Assembly (NCBI GenBank): GCA_903822175.1
Contig: CAIJOB010000004.1
Location: 62,001-126,000, forward strand
DNA length: 64,000 bases
Direction: 5' to 3'
DNA from: an uncultured Alphaproteobacteria bacterium
GTDB taxonomy: Bacteria; Pseudomonadota; Alphaproteobacteria; Caulobacterales; Caulobacteraceae
This document shows, piece after piece, positions 50,354 to 58,448 of this stretch (position 1 is the first letter of the stretch; each line of letters opens with the position of its first letter). The notes beneath the pieces are model-generated. The model saw nothing but the letters and a program-made list of their open reading frames with translations, searched no databases and had not been told where the DNA came from. A program made the position numbers and the translations under genes.

Positions 50354-51658
50354 GTGACCGCAGCCGAGACCCCCACTCCAAGCGAGATCAGTCGGGCCAT
50401 CGAGGCGACCTTTCGCATCGAGCGGGCCAGGCTGATCGCCGGCCTCGCCCGCGTGGTGCACGACGTCGACCTCGCCGAGGAGCTGGCTCAGGATGCGCTG
50501 GTCATGGCGCTGGCCGAATGGCCGAGGAGCGGCGTTCCCGCCAGGCCCGGCGCCTGGCTGATGACCGTCGCCAAGCGCCGCGCCGTCGATGCGATCCGGC
50601 GCGACAGGATGCGCGAGCGCAAGCACGAGGAGATCGCCCGGACGCTGGACGAAGCCACAGATGGCGCCGTCGAAGCGGTCGATGCGGCCATGGACGACGA
50701 TCTCGGCGACGAGCTGCTGGGCCTGATCTTCACGGCCTGCCACCCGATCCTGTCGCGCGACGCCCGCGCGGCGCTCACCCTGCGGGTGGTCGGCGGCCTG
50801 ACCACCGACGAGATCGCCCGCGCCTTCCTGGCCAGCGAACCGGCGATCGCCCAGCGAATCGTCCGCGCCAAGAAAACCATCGCCAGGGCCGGCCTGGGGT
50901 TCGCGGTCCCGCGGGGCGCCGATTTGGCGGCGCGGCTGCCCTCGGTGCTGGAGGTCATCTATCTGATCTTCAACGAAGGCTATGCGGCCACCGCGGGCGA
51001 CGACCTTGTCCGGCTGGACCTGTGCCTGGAGGCGCGGCGGCTGGGCCGCATGCTGGCCGCGCGGATGCCGCGGGACGCCGAAACGCTCGGCCTCCTGGCC
51101 CTGATGGAGATTCAGGCGTCGCGCCTGCGGGCGCGCACCGGGCCGGACGGCGCCTTCGTGCCGCTGACCGAGCAGGACCGCGCTCGCTGGGACCAGCTCT
51201 CGATCCGCTTGGGCCTCGACGCGCTCGCCCGCGCCGAAGCCCTCACCGGCCCGGAAGCCAGCGATTGGGGGCCCTACGTGCTGCAGGCCGCGCTCGCCGC
51301 CTGCCACGCCCGCGCGCGCCGGGCCGCCGACACCGACTGGCCGCGGATTGCCGCGCTCTACGACCAGTTGCGCGCCGTCGCGCCGTCGCCGGTGGTCGAT
51401 CTCAACCGCGCCATCGCCCACAGCATGGCGTTCGGACCCGACGCCGGCCTGCGCCTGCTGAACGAGATCGCCGGCCCAGACGCAGACACCTTGCGAAGTT
51501 ACGCGCCCCTGCCGGCGGCGAGAGGCGACTTTCTGTTCCGCGCCGGCCGGCTGGCCGAGGCGCGTGCCGAGTTCCAGGCCGCCGCCGCCCTCGCCCGCAA
51601 CACGCGGGAAAGGGCCTTTCTGCTCTCCCGGGCGGACGCCTGCGACGGCAGGGCCTAG
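50354..51658 (+). CDS. ECF42-type RNA polymerase sigma factor
   Basis: A 434-aa sigma factor. Region 2 holds L-A-E-E-L-A-Q-D-A-L-V-M-A-L near 40 and W-L-M-T-V-A-K-R-R-A-V-D-A-I-R-R near 70. Region 4 holds A-L-T-L-R-V-V-G-G-L-T-T-D-E-I-A-R-A near 140 and Q-R-I-V-R-A-K-K. The long C-terminal extension (about 230 residues; E-V-I-Y-L-I-F-N-E-G-Y near 200, a DUF6596/TPR-like part) is the hallmark of ECF42. Such factors lack an anti-sigma partner and are tuned by this extension. GTG 50354 gives the family's normal N-terminus. ATG 50255, with GAGGGA upstream, is a real alternative that overlaps the DGPF gene. The stop shares CTAG with rpiB. Confidence 0.93.
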   Translation: MTAAETPTPSEISRAIEATFRIERARLIAGLARVVHDVDLAEELAQDALVMALAEWPRSGVPARPGAWLMTVAKRRAVDAIRRDRMRERKHEEIARTLDEATDGAVEAVDAAMDDDLGDELLGLIFTACHPILSRDARAALTLRVVGGLTTDEIARAFLASEPAIAQRIVRAKKTIARAGLGFAVPRGADLAARLPSVLEVIYLIFNEGYAATAGDDLVRLDLCLEARRLGRMLAARMPRDAETLGLLALMEIQASRLRARTGPDGAFVPLTEQDRARWDQLSIRLGLDALARAEALTGPEASDWGPYVLQAALAACHARARRAADTDWPRIAALYDQLRAVAPSPVVDLNRAIAHSMAFGPDAGLRLLNEIAGPDADTLRSYAPLPAARGDFLFRAGRLAEARAEFQAAAALARNTRERAFLLSRADACDGRA

Positions 51659-52104
51659 CCCTCCAGCGCCCCGATCATCGCCACCCGCGCCACATGCCGG
51701 CCACCGTCGAACGGGGCGGCCAGGAACGCGTCGACGATATCGAGCGCCAAGCCCTCAGCCACCACACGCGCGCCGATCGCCAGCATGTTGGCGTCGTTGT
51801 GCTGGCGGATCATCCGGGCCGAGAAGGTGTCGGCGCAGACCCCGCAACGGATGCCCTTCACCTTATTCGCCGCCATCATGATCCCCTGGCCGGTGCCGCA
51901 CAGAACGATGCCAAACCGGCAATCGCCCGAGGCGACGAGCCGCGCCGCCGCCGCGCCCTGCTCAGGATAGGATGTGCTTTCCGGCGTCGTTGGCCCGATG
52001 TCGACCGCCGCCCAGCCCTGCGCCTCGACGTGAGCGGCGATCGCCTGGCGCAGCGCAATGGCGCTGTGGTCGCTGGAAAGCACGATGCGGTTGCCGGCGG
52101 TCAT
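51655..52104 (-). CDS. rpiB: ribose-5-phosphate isomerase B (RpiB/LacAB family)
   Basis: A 149-aa isomerase of the pentose phosphate pathway. The active-site Cys69 is in G-I-V-L-C-G-T-G-Q-G-I-M-M-A-A-N-K. The N-terminal S-S-D-H-S-A motif (with the phosphate-binding Asp-His) is near residue 11, and R-Q-H-N-D-A-N-M-L-A-I-G-A-R near 100 completes the site. It interconverts ribose 5-phosphate and ribulose 5-phosphate. ATG 52104 is chosen; the longer frame (to 52197) has no support. The 3' end overlaps the sigma factor gene by 4 nt (CTAG). Confidence 0.93.
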   Translation of the reverse strand: MTAGNRIVLSSDHSAIALRQAIAAHVEAQGWAAVDIGPTTPESTSYPEQGAAAARLVASGDCRFGIVLCGTGQGIMMAANKVKGIRCGVCADTFSARMIRQHNDANMLAIGARVVAEGLALDIVDAFLAAPFDGGRHVARVAMIGALEG

Positions 52105-52202
52105 GGAGAGGTCGTCCCGTTTCCCAAGGCCTGGCTCTTGATAGTTGATCTGCCGCGCAGGCGGTAGCGGCCCCGGCCAAGGGTGCAAGGCGGACATGAC
52201 AA

Positions 52203-52229
52203 CGCCGCCGATCCCTAGGACCGGCGGCG
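52203..52229 (-). terminator. stem-loop after the PEP-CTERM gene
   Basis: CGCCGCCG (52203-52210) and CGGCGGCG (52222-52229) form an 8-bp GC stem with an 11-nt loop, 21 nt past the stop of the minus-strand PEP-CTERM gene. The tail on the minus strand (TTGTCATG) is only weakly T-rich. Confidence 0.45.
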
Positions 52230-52250
52230 CGCCAAAATCAACCGTGATGC

Positions 52251-52820
52251 TTAGGCCGCGATCATCCGGCGGCGGCGCAGGGCCGCGCCGGCCGCGCCGA
52301 AGCCCAGGATCATCAGGGTCCAGGCCGCCGGCTCGGGAACCGCGCCAGCCAATCGCGGACTTTCAGCGCCCGTGCCGACCCGGAAGGTGATCGGCTGGCC
52401 GTTCTGCGGATAGCCGACATTGTCGACCATGAACGAGAGCGCGTTGTTGGTGTTGTTCCAGGCGAACAGGTTCCACTGGCCCAGGGCCGTCGTCGTGTAG
52501 GACGACCCGCCGAAGGTGAAGTAGGAGCCGCCCACCGTCGGATCGAAGAACAGGTTGTCCGCACCTGCCCAGTTGGAGATGCCGGTGATGTTGCTGTGCA
52601 ACGCGCCCACGGTCTGAACGCCGGTGATGTCGGTGATCTGCACCGCGCCGCTGGGCTGCACCACGCCATCGGTGACCAACTGGCCGGTGGCCGAATTGCC
52701 GATGCCGTCGTTCCAGGTGAAATTGAAGTATTCGGAAGCCTGGGCCGCGGAGCCCGCGCTCGCCGCAAGGCTGAGCATCACCGCGCCGGCCAGAAGAAGC
52801 TTGCTCATTTTCATCTGCAT
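52251..52820 (-). CDS. PEPxxWA-CTERM sorting domain protein
   Basis: A 189-aa secreted protein. The signal peptide is cut near A-A-Q-A-S (residue 28). The mature part begins E-Y-F-N-F-T-W-N-D-G-I-G-N-S, a short beta-rich domain with many Asn, Thr and Gly. The sorting signal is V-P-E-P-A-A-W-T-L-M-I-L-G-F-G-A-A-G, a hydrophobic run, and R-R-R-R. The close likeness of this signal to that of the protein at 47248 suggests one exosortase serves both. M1 is taken as start; in-frame ATGs lie two and four codons later. No strong Shine-Dalgarno. Confidence 0.88.
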   Translation of the reverse strand: MQMKMSKLLLAGAVMLSLAASAGSAAQASEYFNFTWNDGIGNSATGQLVTDGVVQPSGAVQITDITGVQTVGALHSNITGISNWAGADNLFFDPTVGGSYFTFGGSSYTTTALGQWNLFAWNNTNNALSFMVDNVGYPQNGQPITFRVGTGAESPRLAGAVPEPAAWTLMILGFGAAGAALRRRRMIAA

Positions 52821-52970
52821 TACCCGTAAAAGTACAGTCTCAAGATCTTACAGCCGTTGCTGCAAGCGGCAAGCCAATTTGCCCGGATTTGCCTTAAGCT
52901 GTTCAATTTGCCGCAGAATTTCCCCTAGAAGGCGAAAAACTTATACTAAATCTATATTATCGACGGCCGA

Positions 52971-54476
52971 TCAGGCGGCCACCTTCGCCTTCGCCCCCAC
53001 CGGGTTGCTGAACTCCAACACCCCGTCCGCCAGCTTCGCGTAGCGCAGGCTCATCAGGTCGAGCGCGTAGTTCTGGTGCAGCTTCCACGGCGCCTTGGAC
53101 CCCTGCTTGGGGAACGCCGCCATGGCGCGCTGGACGTAGCCGGAGGAGAAATCCAGCCACGGCTCGTGCTCGATATTGGGGTCGTCGTTGCGCGGGGTGA
53201 CTTGCCGCATCCCCGTCCGCGTCATCTGGTTCAGCACGCGGCAGACGTACTCGCACGTCAGGTCGGCCTTCAGGGTCCAGGAGGCGTTGGTGTAGCCGAA
53301 CACGGTCGCCAGGTTCGGGATGTCCTCGTACATCATGCCCTTGTACGCGAGCGTCCGGCTCGGATCGACGGCGCGGCCATCGACGCTTAAGCGAAGACCG
53401 TTCAGCACCTGCAGGCGCAGGCCCGTGGCGCTGACCACGATGTCGGCGGCCAGCTCGGCGCCGGACGCCAGCTTGATCCCCGTCTCGGTGAAGCTCTCGA
53501 TTCCGTCGGTGACGACGCTGGCCTTCTCGGCCTTGATCGCCTCGAAGAGGTCGGCGTCGGGCACCAGGCACAGGCGCTGGTCCCAGGGGTTGTAGGTCGG
53601 CGTAAAGTGCTTGCCGACGTCGTAGTCGGGGCCAAGCTCGGCGCGCACCATGCCGATGATGTTCTGCTTCACCTGCTCGGGCTTGTTGCGGGCCATGCGG
53701 AAGAACAGCATGCCCAGCAGGACGTTGCGCCAGCGGATCAGGTTGTAGGCCAGCATGGCCGGCAGCGCCTTGCGCAGCCGGTTGGCCATGGCGTCCTCGG
53801 CGGGGCGCGACACCACATAGGTCGGCGACCGCTGCAGCATGGTGACGTGCGCCGCCGTCGCCGCCATGGCCGGCACCAGGGTCACCGCCGTCGCGCCCGA
53901 GCCGATCACCACCACCTGCTTGCCGGCGTAGTCGAGACCCTCCGGCCAGTGCTGCGGATGGACGAAGGCGCCCTTGAACCGCTCGCGGCCGGGGAACTCC
54001 GGCGTGTAGCCACCTTCGTAATTGTAGTAGCCGCCGCAGAGCATCAGGAAGCCGCAGGTCAGGGTGACGGCTTGGCCGTCCGTCCGCTGCGCCGTCACGG
54101 TCCAGGCCGCGGCCTCGCTGGACCAGGCGGCCGACGTGACCTGATGGCCGTAGCGGATCTTCTGGTCGATGCCGAAGTCCTGCGCGGTCTCGCGGACGTA
54201 CTTCAGGATCGAGGGACCATCGGCGATCGCCTTGGCCTCGGTCCACGGCTTGAAGGCGTAGCCCAGGGTGTACATGTCGCTGTCGGAGCGGATGCCCGGA
54301 TAGCGGAACAGGTCCCAGGTCCCGCCGATCGCCTCACGCCCCTCAAGGATCGCGTAAGTGCGCTTAGGCGTCTTGTCCTGCAGGTGCCACCCGGCCCCGA
54401 TACCGGAGAGCCCCGCACCCACGATCAACACGTCGAAGTGCTCGCGCTGCCCCTTGCCCGCCGATCCGTCCGCCAT
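52971..54476 (-). CDS. flavin-containing monooxygenase (Baeyer-Villiger/EthA-like)
   Basis: A 501-aa class B flavoprotein monooxygenase. The FAD motif is V-L-I-V-G-A-G-L-S-G-I-G-A-G-W (about 16-30), E-G-R-E-A-I-G-G-T-W-D-L-F-R-Y-P-G follows near 45-61, and a second dinucleotide motif (V-V-V-I-G-S-G-A-T-A-V-T) for NADPH lies near 188. The fingerprint around F-K-G-A-F-V-H-P-Q-H-W-P (about 168-179) is the Baeyer-Villiger/FMO zone, and D-I-V-V-S-A-T-G-L near 333 is conserved. It is like EthA, which oxidises ketones or thioamides. A 25-nt inverted repeat in front (54500-54524) is a possible operator. Confidence 0.93.
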   Translation of the reverse strand: MADGSAGKGQREHFDVLIVGAGLSGIGAGWHLQDKTPKRTYAILEGREAIGGTWDLFRYPGIRSDSDMYTLGYAFKPWTEAKAIADGPSILKYVRETAQDFGIDQKIRYGHQVTSAAWSSEAAAWTVTAQRTDGQAVTLTCGFLMLCGGYYNYEGGYTPEFPGRERFKGAFVHPQHWPEGLDYAGKQVVVIGSGATAVTLVPAMAATAAHVTMLQRSPTYVVSRPAEDAMANRLRKALPAMLAYNLIRWRNVLLGMLFFRMARNKPEQVKQNIIGMVRAELGPDYDVGKHFTPTYNPWDQRLCLVPDADLFEAIKAEKASVVTDGIESFTETGIKLASGAELAADIVVSATGLRLQVLNGLRLSVDGRAVDPSRTLAYKGMMYEDIPNLATVFGYTNASWTLKADLTCEYVCRVLNQMTRTGMRQVTPRNDDPNIEHEPWLDFSSGYVQRAMAAFPKQGSKAPWKLHQNYALDLMSLRYAKLADGVLEFSNPVGAKAKVAA

Positions 54477-54499
54477 GGTGTTCGAAGTCCTGCGCCACC

Positions 54500-54524
54500 T
54501 TCAGGTGAACAGTGATCACATGAA
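54500..54524. promoter_or_regulatory. inverted repeat upstream of the monooxygenase gene
   Basis: TTCAGGTGAAC (54500-54510), AGT, then GATCACATGAA (54514-54524) form an 11-3-11 inverted repeat that matches at 9 of 11 pairs. It lies 24 nt before the monooxygenase ATG on the minus strand and upstream of the divergent 177-aa gene. It suits a dimeric repressor; no regulator gene is adjacent. Confidence 0.4.
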
Positions 54525-54615
54525 TATCGGACGCGCGCCAGGGTGGCGGAGCGTCGCTGTAGGTTCGTGACTTCCGGCGTGATGTTGTGACAGGCTCGCG
54601 CGACGCGGGGGCGGC

Positions 54616-55149
54616 ATGACACTCGAACAGGTTTCCTATCTCAGCCAGACGGTGGCGGCGGGCGCCGTCGTGGTCTCGATCGTTTATCTGGCCATCCAGA
54701 TCCGGCAGAGCGAGCGCAGCCAGCGTGTGATGATCCAGCAGGTGCGCACCGACCGGGGCATGACCTTGGCGGCCTCGATGGAGACGCCGGATCACGCCGC
54801 CATTTGGGCGAAAGTGACCGCCGACAACCCCGACCTCAGCGCCGAGGAGGTGGCCGTCCTGACCCCGTTCCTGCGCCGCTGGGCGCTGATCCTGTTGGAC
54901 GCGAAAGCCCATCACACCATGTCGCTGTTGAGCGACGAAGCATTCGAACGCACCTGCGCCGGCGCGCGCTGGGGCTTTTCGTTCCCGATATCGCGGGCCG
55001 TCTGGACGACAACCGTGCGCCGGACCTTCCCTCAGGACGATGCGGCGATGTTCGAAGCCCTTGTTGTGAACGGCGTGCCGCTGTCCGAGGGCGCGGACGA
55101 CGCGGCCCGCGTCCTCGCGGCGCGAAAGGCGCTGCTGGCCGGCGCGTGA
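54616..55149 (+). CDS. hypothetical membrane-anchored protein
   Basis: A 177-aa protein. The N-terminal 30 residues form one helix (Y-L-S-Q-T-V-A-A-G-A-V-V-V-S-I-V-Y-L-A-I-Q-I-R-Q) that ends in basic residues, so it is probably anchored with the C-terminal part in the cytoplasm. The rest is helical, with a Y-L-A-I-Q-I-R-Q type signature seen in many uncharacterised alphaproteobacterial proteins. No enzyme motif is visible. It is divergent from the monooxygenase gene and 79 nt before tipF. Family unnamed. Confidence 0.7.
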   Translation: MTLEQVSYLSQTVAAGAVVVSIVYLAIQIRQSERSQRVMIQQVRTDRGMTLAASMETPDHAAIWAKVTADNPDLSAEEVAVLTPFLRRWALILLDAKAHHTMSLLSDEAFERTCAGARWGFSFPISRAVWTTTVRRTFPQDDAAMFEALVVNGVPLSEGADDAARVLAARKALLAGA

Positions 55150-55228
55150 CGCCGCAGCCCCGTTAATTCCTTCGACTTCAAGGGATTCCACACCCGATGC
55201 TCACCGCAGTGATTCGGATGGCGGGACC

Positions 55229-56494
55229 ATGCGGCGCCTGACCCTGGGCCTTCTCTGCGCGACCTACCTCTGCCTGTCGCTGATCGTCTCGCTGACGCTG
55301 TGGCGGAACGGGGGCGGCTGGGGCGCGGGCGTGGCTGCCCTGGTGGGCGGTCTTGGCCTCTGCTTCGCCTTCCACGGCCTGATCGAGCGCGCGCTGGAGA
55401 CCGGCGCCATCAAGGGCGACGTGGAGAACCTGCGTGAAGCCCACCAGATCCTCTTGGGTCAGGTCGAAGCCCTGGACACCCGGGTCGCCGAAATCTTCGA
55501 CGCCGCGGTGCAGGACGCCACCCGCTCCGACGCGCTGATCGACGAGGTCCACATGCTGGAGGATCTGGTCGACCAGATGCGCCGCCGGCTGGACGAGCAC
55601 GGCGACGCACCTGCCTTCCCCGCGCACCTGGGCGGCGACGCGCGCCATACGCCGGCCCTCCTCGACACCGTGCGCGAGGCCCTGACCGAGAACCGCGTCG
55701 ACCTCTATCTGCAGCCGATCGTGGCTCTGCCGCAGCGCAAGACCCAGTTCTACGAGAGCTTCTCACGCCTGCGCGACGAGAGCGGCCGGGTGATGATGCC
55801 GGCCGAATACCTGACCGTGGCCGAGCCCGGCGGCCTGATCACCGCCATCGACAACCTCTTGCTGTTCCGCTGCGTGCAGATCGTGCGGCGCCTCGCCAAG
55901 CAGGACCGCAAGATCGGAATCTTCTGCAACGTCTCGATGGCCAGCCTCGCCGACGAAAGCTTCTTCCCGCAGTTCCTCGACCTGCTCACCGCCAACCGCG
56001 ACCTGGCCGGCGCGCTGATTTTCGAGTTCGGTCAGGCGGCCTTCGACGCCCGCGGCTCAGTGGAAGCCCGAAGCATGGGCAAGCTCGCCGACCTCGGCTT
56101 CCGCTTCAGCCTGGACAAGGTCACCGACCTCGACCTCGACCTGCAGGACCTGTCGCGCGCCGACGTGAAGTTCCTGAAGATCGCAGCCCCGGTGCTGCTG
56201 GAAGAGCTGACCGAGGTCGATGGCCGTCTGGTGCTGCGCTCGATCCCCGACCTCGCCGCCGAGGATTTCACCACGCTTACCCGCCGCTACGGCGTCGAGG
56301 TGATCGCCGAGAAGATCGAGGCCGAGCGCCAGGTGGTCGACGTGCTCGAACTCAACATCGGCTTTGGCCAGGGCCACCTGTTCGGCGAGCCCCGCGCCAT
56401 CAAGGAAGCCGTCCTCACCGAAGCCGGCCCGCCGCCCACCCTGGTGCGGCCCCAGTTCCGCGACACGCTCCAGAAGCGCGCAGCGTTCGGCTAG
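55229..56494 (+). CDS. tipF: flagellar c-di-GMP effector TipF (degenerate EAL domain)
   Basis: A 421-aa protein. Two membrane helices (about 5-22 and 30-50) are followed by a coiled-coil linker (about 60-125) and an EAL-type domain (about 145-385). The EAL motif is degenerate: F-Y-E-S-F-S-R-L near 174 where active phosphodiesterases have E-A/V-L. It therefore most likely binds c-di-GMP rather than cleaving it. This is the architecture of Caulobacter TipF, a c-di-GMP receptor that helps to place and assemble the flagellum with TipN. Two GANTC sites (55184, 55210 region) lie just upstream and could tie it to CcrM timing. Start at ATG 55229 with GGGA before it. Confidence 0.9.
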   Translation: MRRLTLGLLCATYLCLSLIVSLTLWRNGGGWGAGVAALVGGLGLCFAFHGLIERALETGAIKGDVENLREAHQILLGQVEALDTRVAEIFDAAVQDATRSDALIDEVHMLEDLVDQMRRRLDEHGDAPAFPAHLGGDARHTPALLDTVREALTENRVDLYLQPIVALPQRKTQFYESFSRLRDESGRVMMPAEYLTVAEPGGLITAIDNLLLFRCVQIVRRLAKQDRKIGIFCNVSMASLADESFFPQFLDLLTANRDLAGALIFEFGQAAFDARGSVEARSMGKLADLGFRFSLDKVTDLDLDLQDLSRADVKFLKIAAPVLLEELTEVDGRLVLRSIPDLAAEDFTTLTRRYGVEVIAEKIEAERQVVDVLELNIGFGQGHLFGEPRAIKEAVLTEAGPPPTLVRPQFRDTLQKRAAFG

Positions 56495-56509
56495 CCGACG
56501 CTCTCTCCG

Positions 56510-56546
56510 CCCAAACGAAAACGCCGCCGGCTCATCACCGGCGGCG
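56510..56546 (-). terminator. rho-independent terminator of the PEP-CTERM gene
   Basis: Stem CGCCGCCGG (56522-56530) with CCGGCGGCG (56538-56546) and a 7-nt loop. On the minus strand the stem is followed by TTTTCGTTTGGG. It lies just past the stop of the minus-strand gene at 56574 and just past the plus-strand tipF, so it separates the two. Confidence 0.7.
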
Positions 56547-56573
56547 CGTCCGTGGTCGTTCGGTCGTGAGCCC

Positions 56574-57344
56574 TCAGGCGAAGGCGCGCCGACGCAGCGA
56601 GCGCAGGGTGACGCCCAGGCCGCCGAAGCCCACCAGCATCAGAGCCCAGGCCGCGGGTTCGGGCGCCGCGCTGCCGATCGTCGAATTGGCGACGATGTTC
56701 AACTGGCCGCCGTCGGCGCTCGCGTCGGTGCCGGTGATCTGCCAGTCGAACTGCCCGCTCATGGCGCCGGAATAGTTGCCCGAAGGACCGTTCCAGAACA
56801 CGTTGGGATTGCCGTCCAGGGTGATCGTGTAGCTGTTGCCGGCGAACAGATCGCCGCTGAAGGTCCCCGTTCCTGTGGGGTCATTGATATCCTGGATGCC
56901 GCCGCCCGTGCCGCCGCAGGAGCAATTGATGTTCCAGCCCCACAACCCGAAGGTGCTGCCGGTCGCAAGCACGCTGTAGCCGACCGTGATCTGGCCATCG
57001 TCGGTCGCGGTGAAGCTGTAGGACCAGTCGGACCCGCCGCGGTTCTGCGTAAGGTCGGACTCCGACACATTGTTGAAGACCGCGAAGTCCCAACCATAGT
57101 TGGTGAAGGTCACGCTGCCGCTGGTGGCCGAGTTCCAGGTGGCCGAGGCGCTGCCGTGGGTGTCCAGGGTGTCGGTCCCGAGCGTGGCGAAGGCGTCCGC
57201 GCTGGCGTTCAGCGTCGTGGGCGTTCCGCTCCAGGACTGGTTGCTCACCTGGCTCACCGTGACGGGGCCGGCCGCCGCGGCCGCCGCGGCCGTGAGCGCC
57301 GCCGCCGCGAAAACGATGCTCGCGGCCAAGATTTTCAGATTCAT
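56574..57344 (-). CDS. PEPxxWA-CTERM sorting domain protein
   Basis: A 256-aa secreted protein. The signal peptide is Ala-rich and cut near A-A-A-G-P (residue 27). The mature region is rich in Gly, Ser, Thr and Asn; it contains N-Y-G-W-D-F-A-V-F-N-N near 80 and a Cys pair G-C/S-C-G-G near 150, typical of these exopolysaccharide-linked proteins. The sorting signal is A-P-E-P-A-A-W-A-L-M-L-V-G-F-G-G-L-G, then R-S-L-R-R-R. The basic end is less regular than in the other three. ATG 57344 is used; a longer frame lacks support. A terminator lies past its stop. Confidence 0.87.
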   Translation of the reverse strand: MNLKILAASIVFAAAALTAAAAAAAGPVTVSQVSNQSWSGTPTTLNASADAFATLGTDTLDTHGSASATWNSATSGSVTFTNYGWDFAVFNNVSESDLTQNRGGSDWSYSFTATDDGQITVGYSVLATGSTFGLWGWNINCSCGGTGGGIQDINDPTGTGTFSGDLFAGNSYTITLDGNPNVFWNGPSGNYSGAMSGQFDWQITGTDASADGGQLNIVANSTIGSAAPEPAAWALMLVGFGGLGVTLRSLRRRAFA

Positions 57345-57517
57345 TTCAATCACACCCACTTCTCTGGGAACGCGCGTCGCGCGCCTCAGACGCACCGGGG
57401 GACTTCCCGACGGAGGCGACCTAATCAGGGCGGTGAAATCGGCGCATGGTGCATATGAGCCATGTGGGCGGACAAACTTCATTGACCGGCCGGGAGCCCG
57501 CCGCTACCCGCGCCCTC

Positions 57518-58381
57518 ATGACCGCTCCAAAGATCGCTTCAGGCCTCTCCCACATCGCGCCGGCCTACGACGCCCTGCTCTGCGACGTCTGGGGGGTGAT
57601 CCACAACGGGCGTGAGAGCTTCCCCGCCGCCTGCGCCGCGCTGGCCCGCTACCGCGAGACCCGCGGACCGGTGATCCTGATCTCCAACTCGCCGCGCCCG
57701 CATGGGCCGGTGATCGAGCAGCTCGACAGCCTGGGCGTGCCGCGCGAGGCCTGGAGCCACATCGTCACCTCCGGAGACGCCACCCGCTTGCTGCTCGCCG
57801 AGCGCGCGCCCGGCCCCGCCTGGAAGATCGGCCCCGACCGCGACGATGCGCTCTACGAGGGCCTCGGCGTCGAGTTCTCCGACCTGGCCGACGCCGCCTT
57901 CATCTCCGTCACCGGCCCCTATGACGACGAGAACGACGAGCCCGCCGACTATCGCGACCGGTTCATCGAGGCCGTCGGCCGCGATCTGGTCATGCTGTGC
58001 GCGAACCCGGACATCGTCGTGCAGCGGGGCGACAAGCTGATCTACTGCGGCGGCGCGCTGGCTCAGCTCTACGAGAGCCTGGGCGGCAAGGTGCTGATGG
58101 CCGGCAAGCCCTATCCGATCATCTACGACCTCTCCTTGCAGAAGGCCGCCGAGGCGCTCGGCGCCGCTGTGGACCCCAGGCGCGTGCTCTGCATCGGCGA
58201 TGGCCTGCCCACCGACATCCGCGGCGCCAACGCCCGCGGCCTCGACGTGCTTTTCGTCGCCAGCGGCATCCATGGCGGCGAGACCATCGGCCCCGACGGC
58301 CTCAACCTGGCCGCCGTGACCGACCTCCTGCGCCAGGATGGCCTCAGCGCGACCTACGCCATCGCCGACCTGGTTTGGTGA
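57518..58381 (+). CDS. HAD-superfamily hydrolase, TIGR01459 type
   Basis: A 287-aa class IIA HAD phosphatase. The catalytic motif I is A-L-L-C-D-V-W-G-V-I-H-N-G near 20 (the nucleophile Asp; the second Asp is replaced by Gly, as in this family). Motif II is I-L-I-S-N-S-P-R-P near 54, a Lys in A-G-K-P-Y-P-I-I near 197, and motif III/IV C-I-G-D-G-L-P-T-D-I-R-G near 225. It removes phosphate from a small molecule; the true substrate of this alphaproteobacterial family is not settled. It is followed by the MaoC and RibF genes, with which it probably forms one operon. Confidence 0.92.
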   Translation: MTAPKIASGLSHIAPAYDALLCDVWGVIHNGRESFPAACAALARYRETRGPVILISNSPRPHGPVIEQLDSLGVPREAWSHIVTSGDATRLLLAERAPGPAWKIGPDRDDALYEGLGVEFSDLADAAFISVTGPYDDENDEPADYRDRFIEAVGRDLVMLCANPDIVVQRGDKLIYCGGALAQLYESLGGKVLMAGKPYPIIYDLSLQKAAEALGAAVDPRRVLCIGDGLPTDIRGANARGLDVLFVASGIHGGETIGPDGLNLAAVTDLLRQDGLSATYAIADLVW

Positions 58382-58433
58382 GGGCTGGTCTGGCGAGCGC
58401 GGCCAATCGTGGCTAAGTGAAACCCACCAAGCC

Positions 58434-58448
58434 GGGGAGCAGCTTTTG
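58434..58448 (+). promoter_or_regulatory. ribosome binding site and TTG start of the MaoC gene
   Basis: GGGGAG (58434-58439) lies 6 nt before TTG 58446. The protein from here starts (M)QGLYFDELAVGQ, the normal MaoC N-terminus. The upstream in-frame starts have no Shine-Dalgarno and overlap the HAD gene. Confidence 0.65.
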
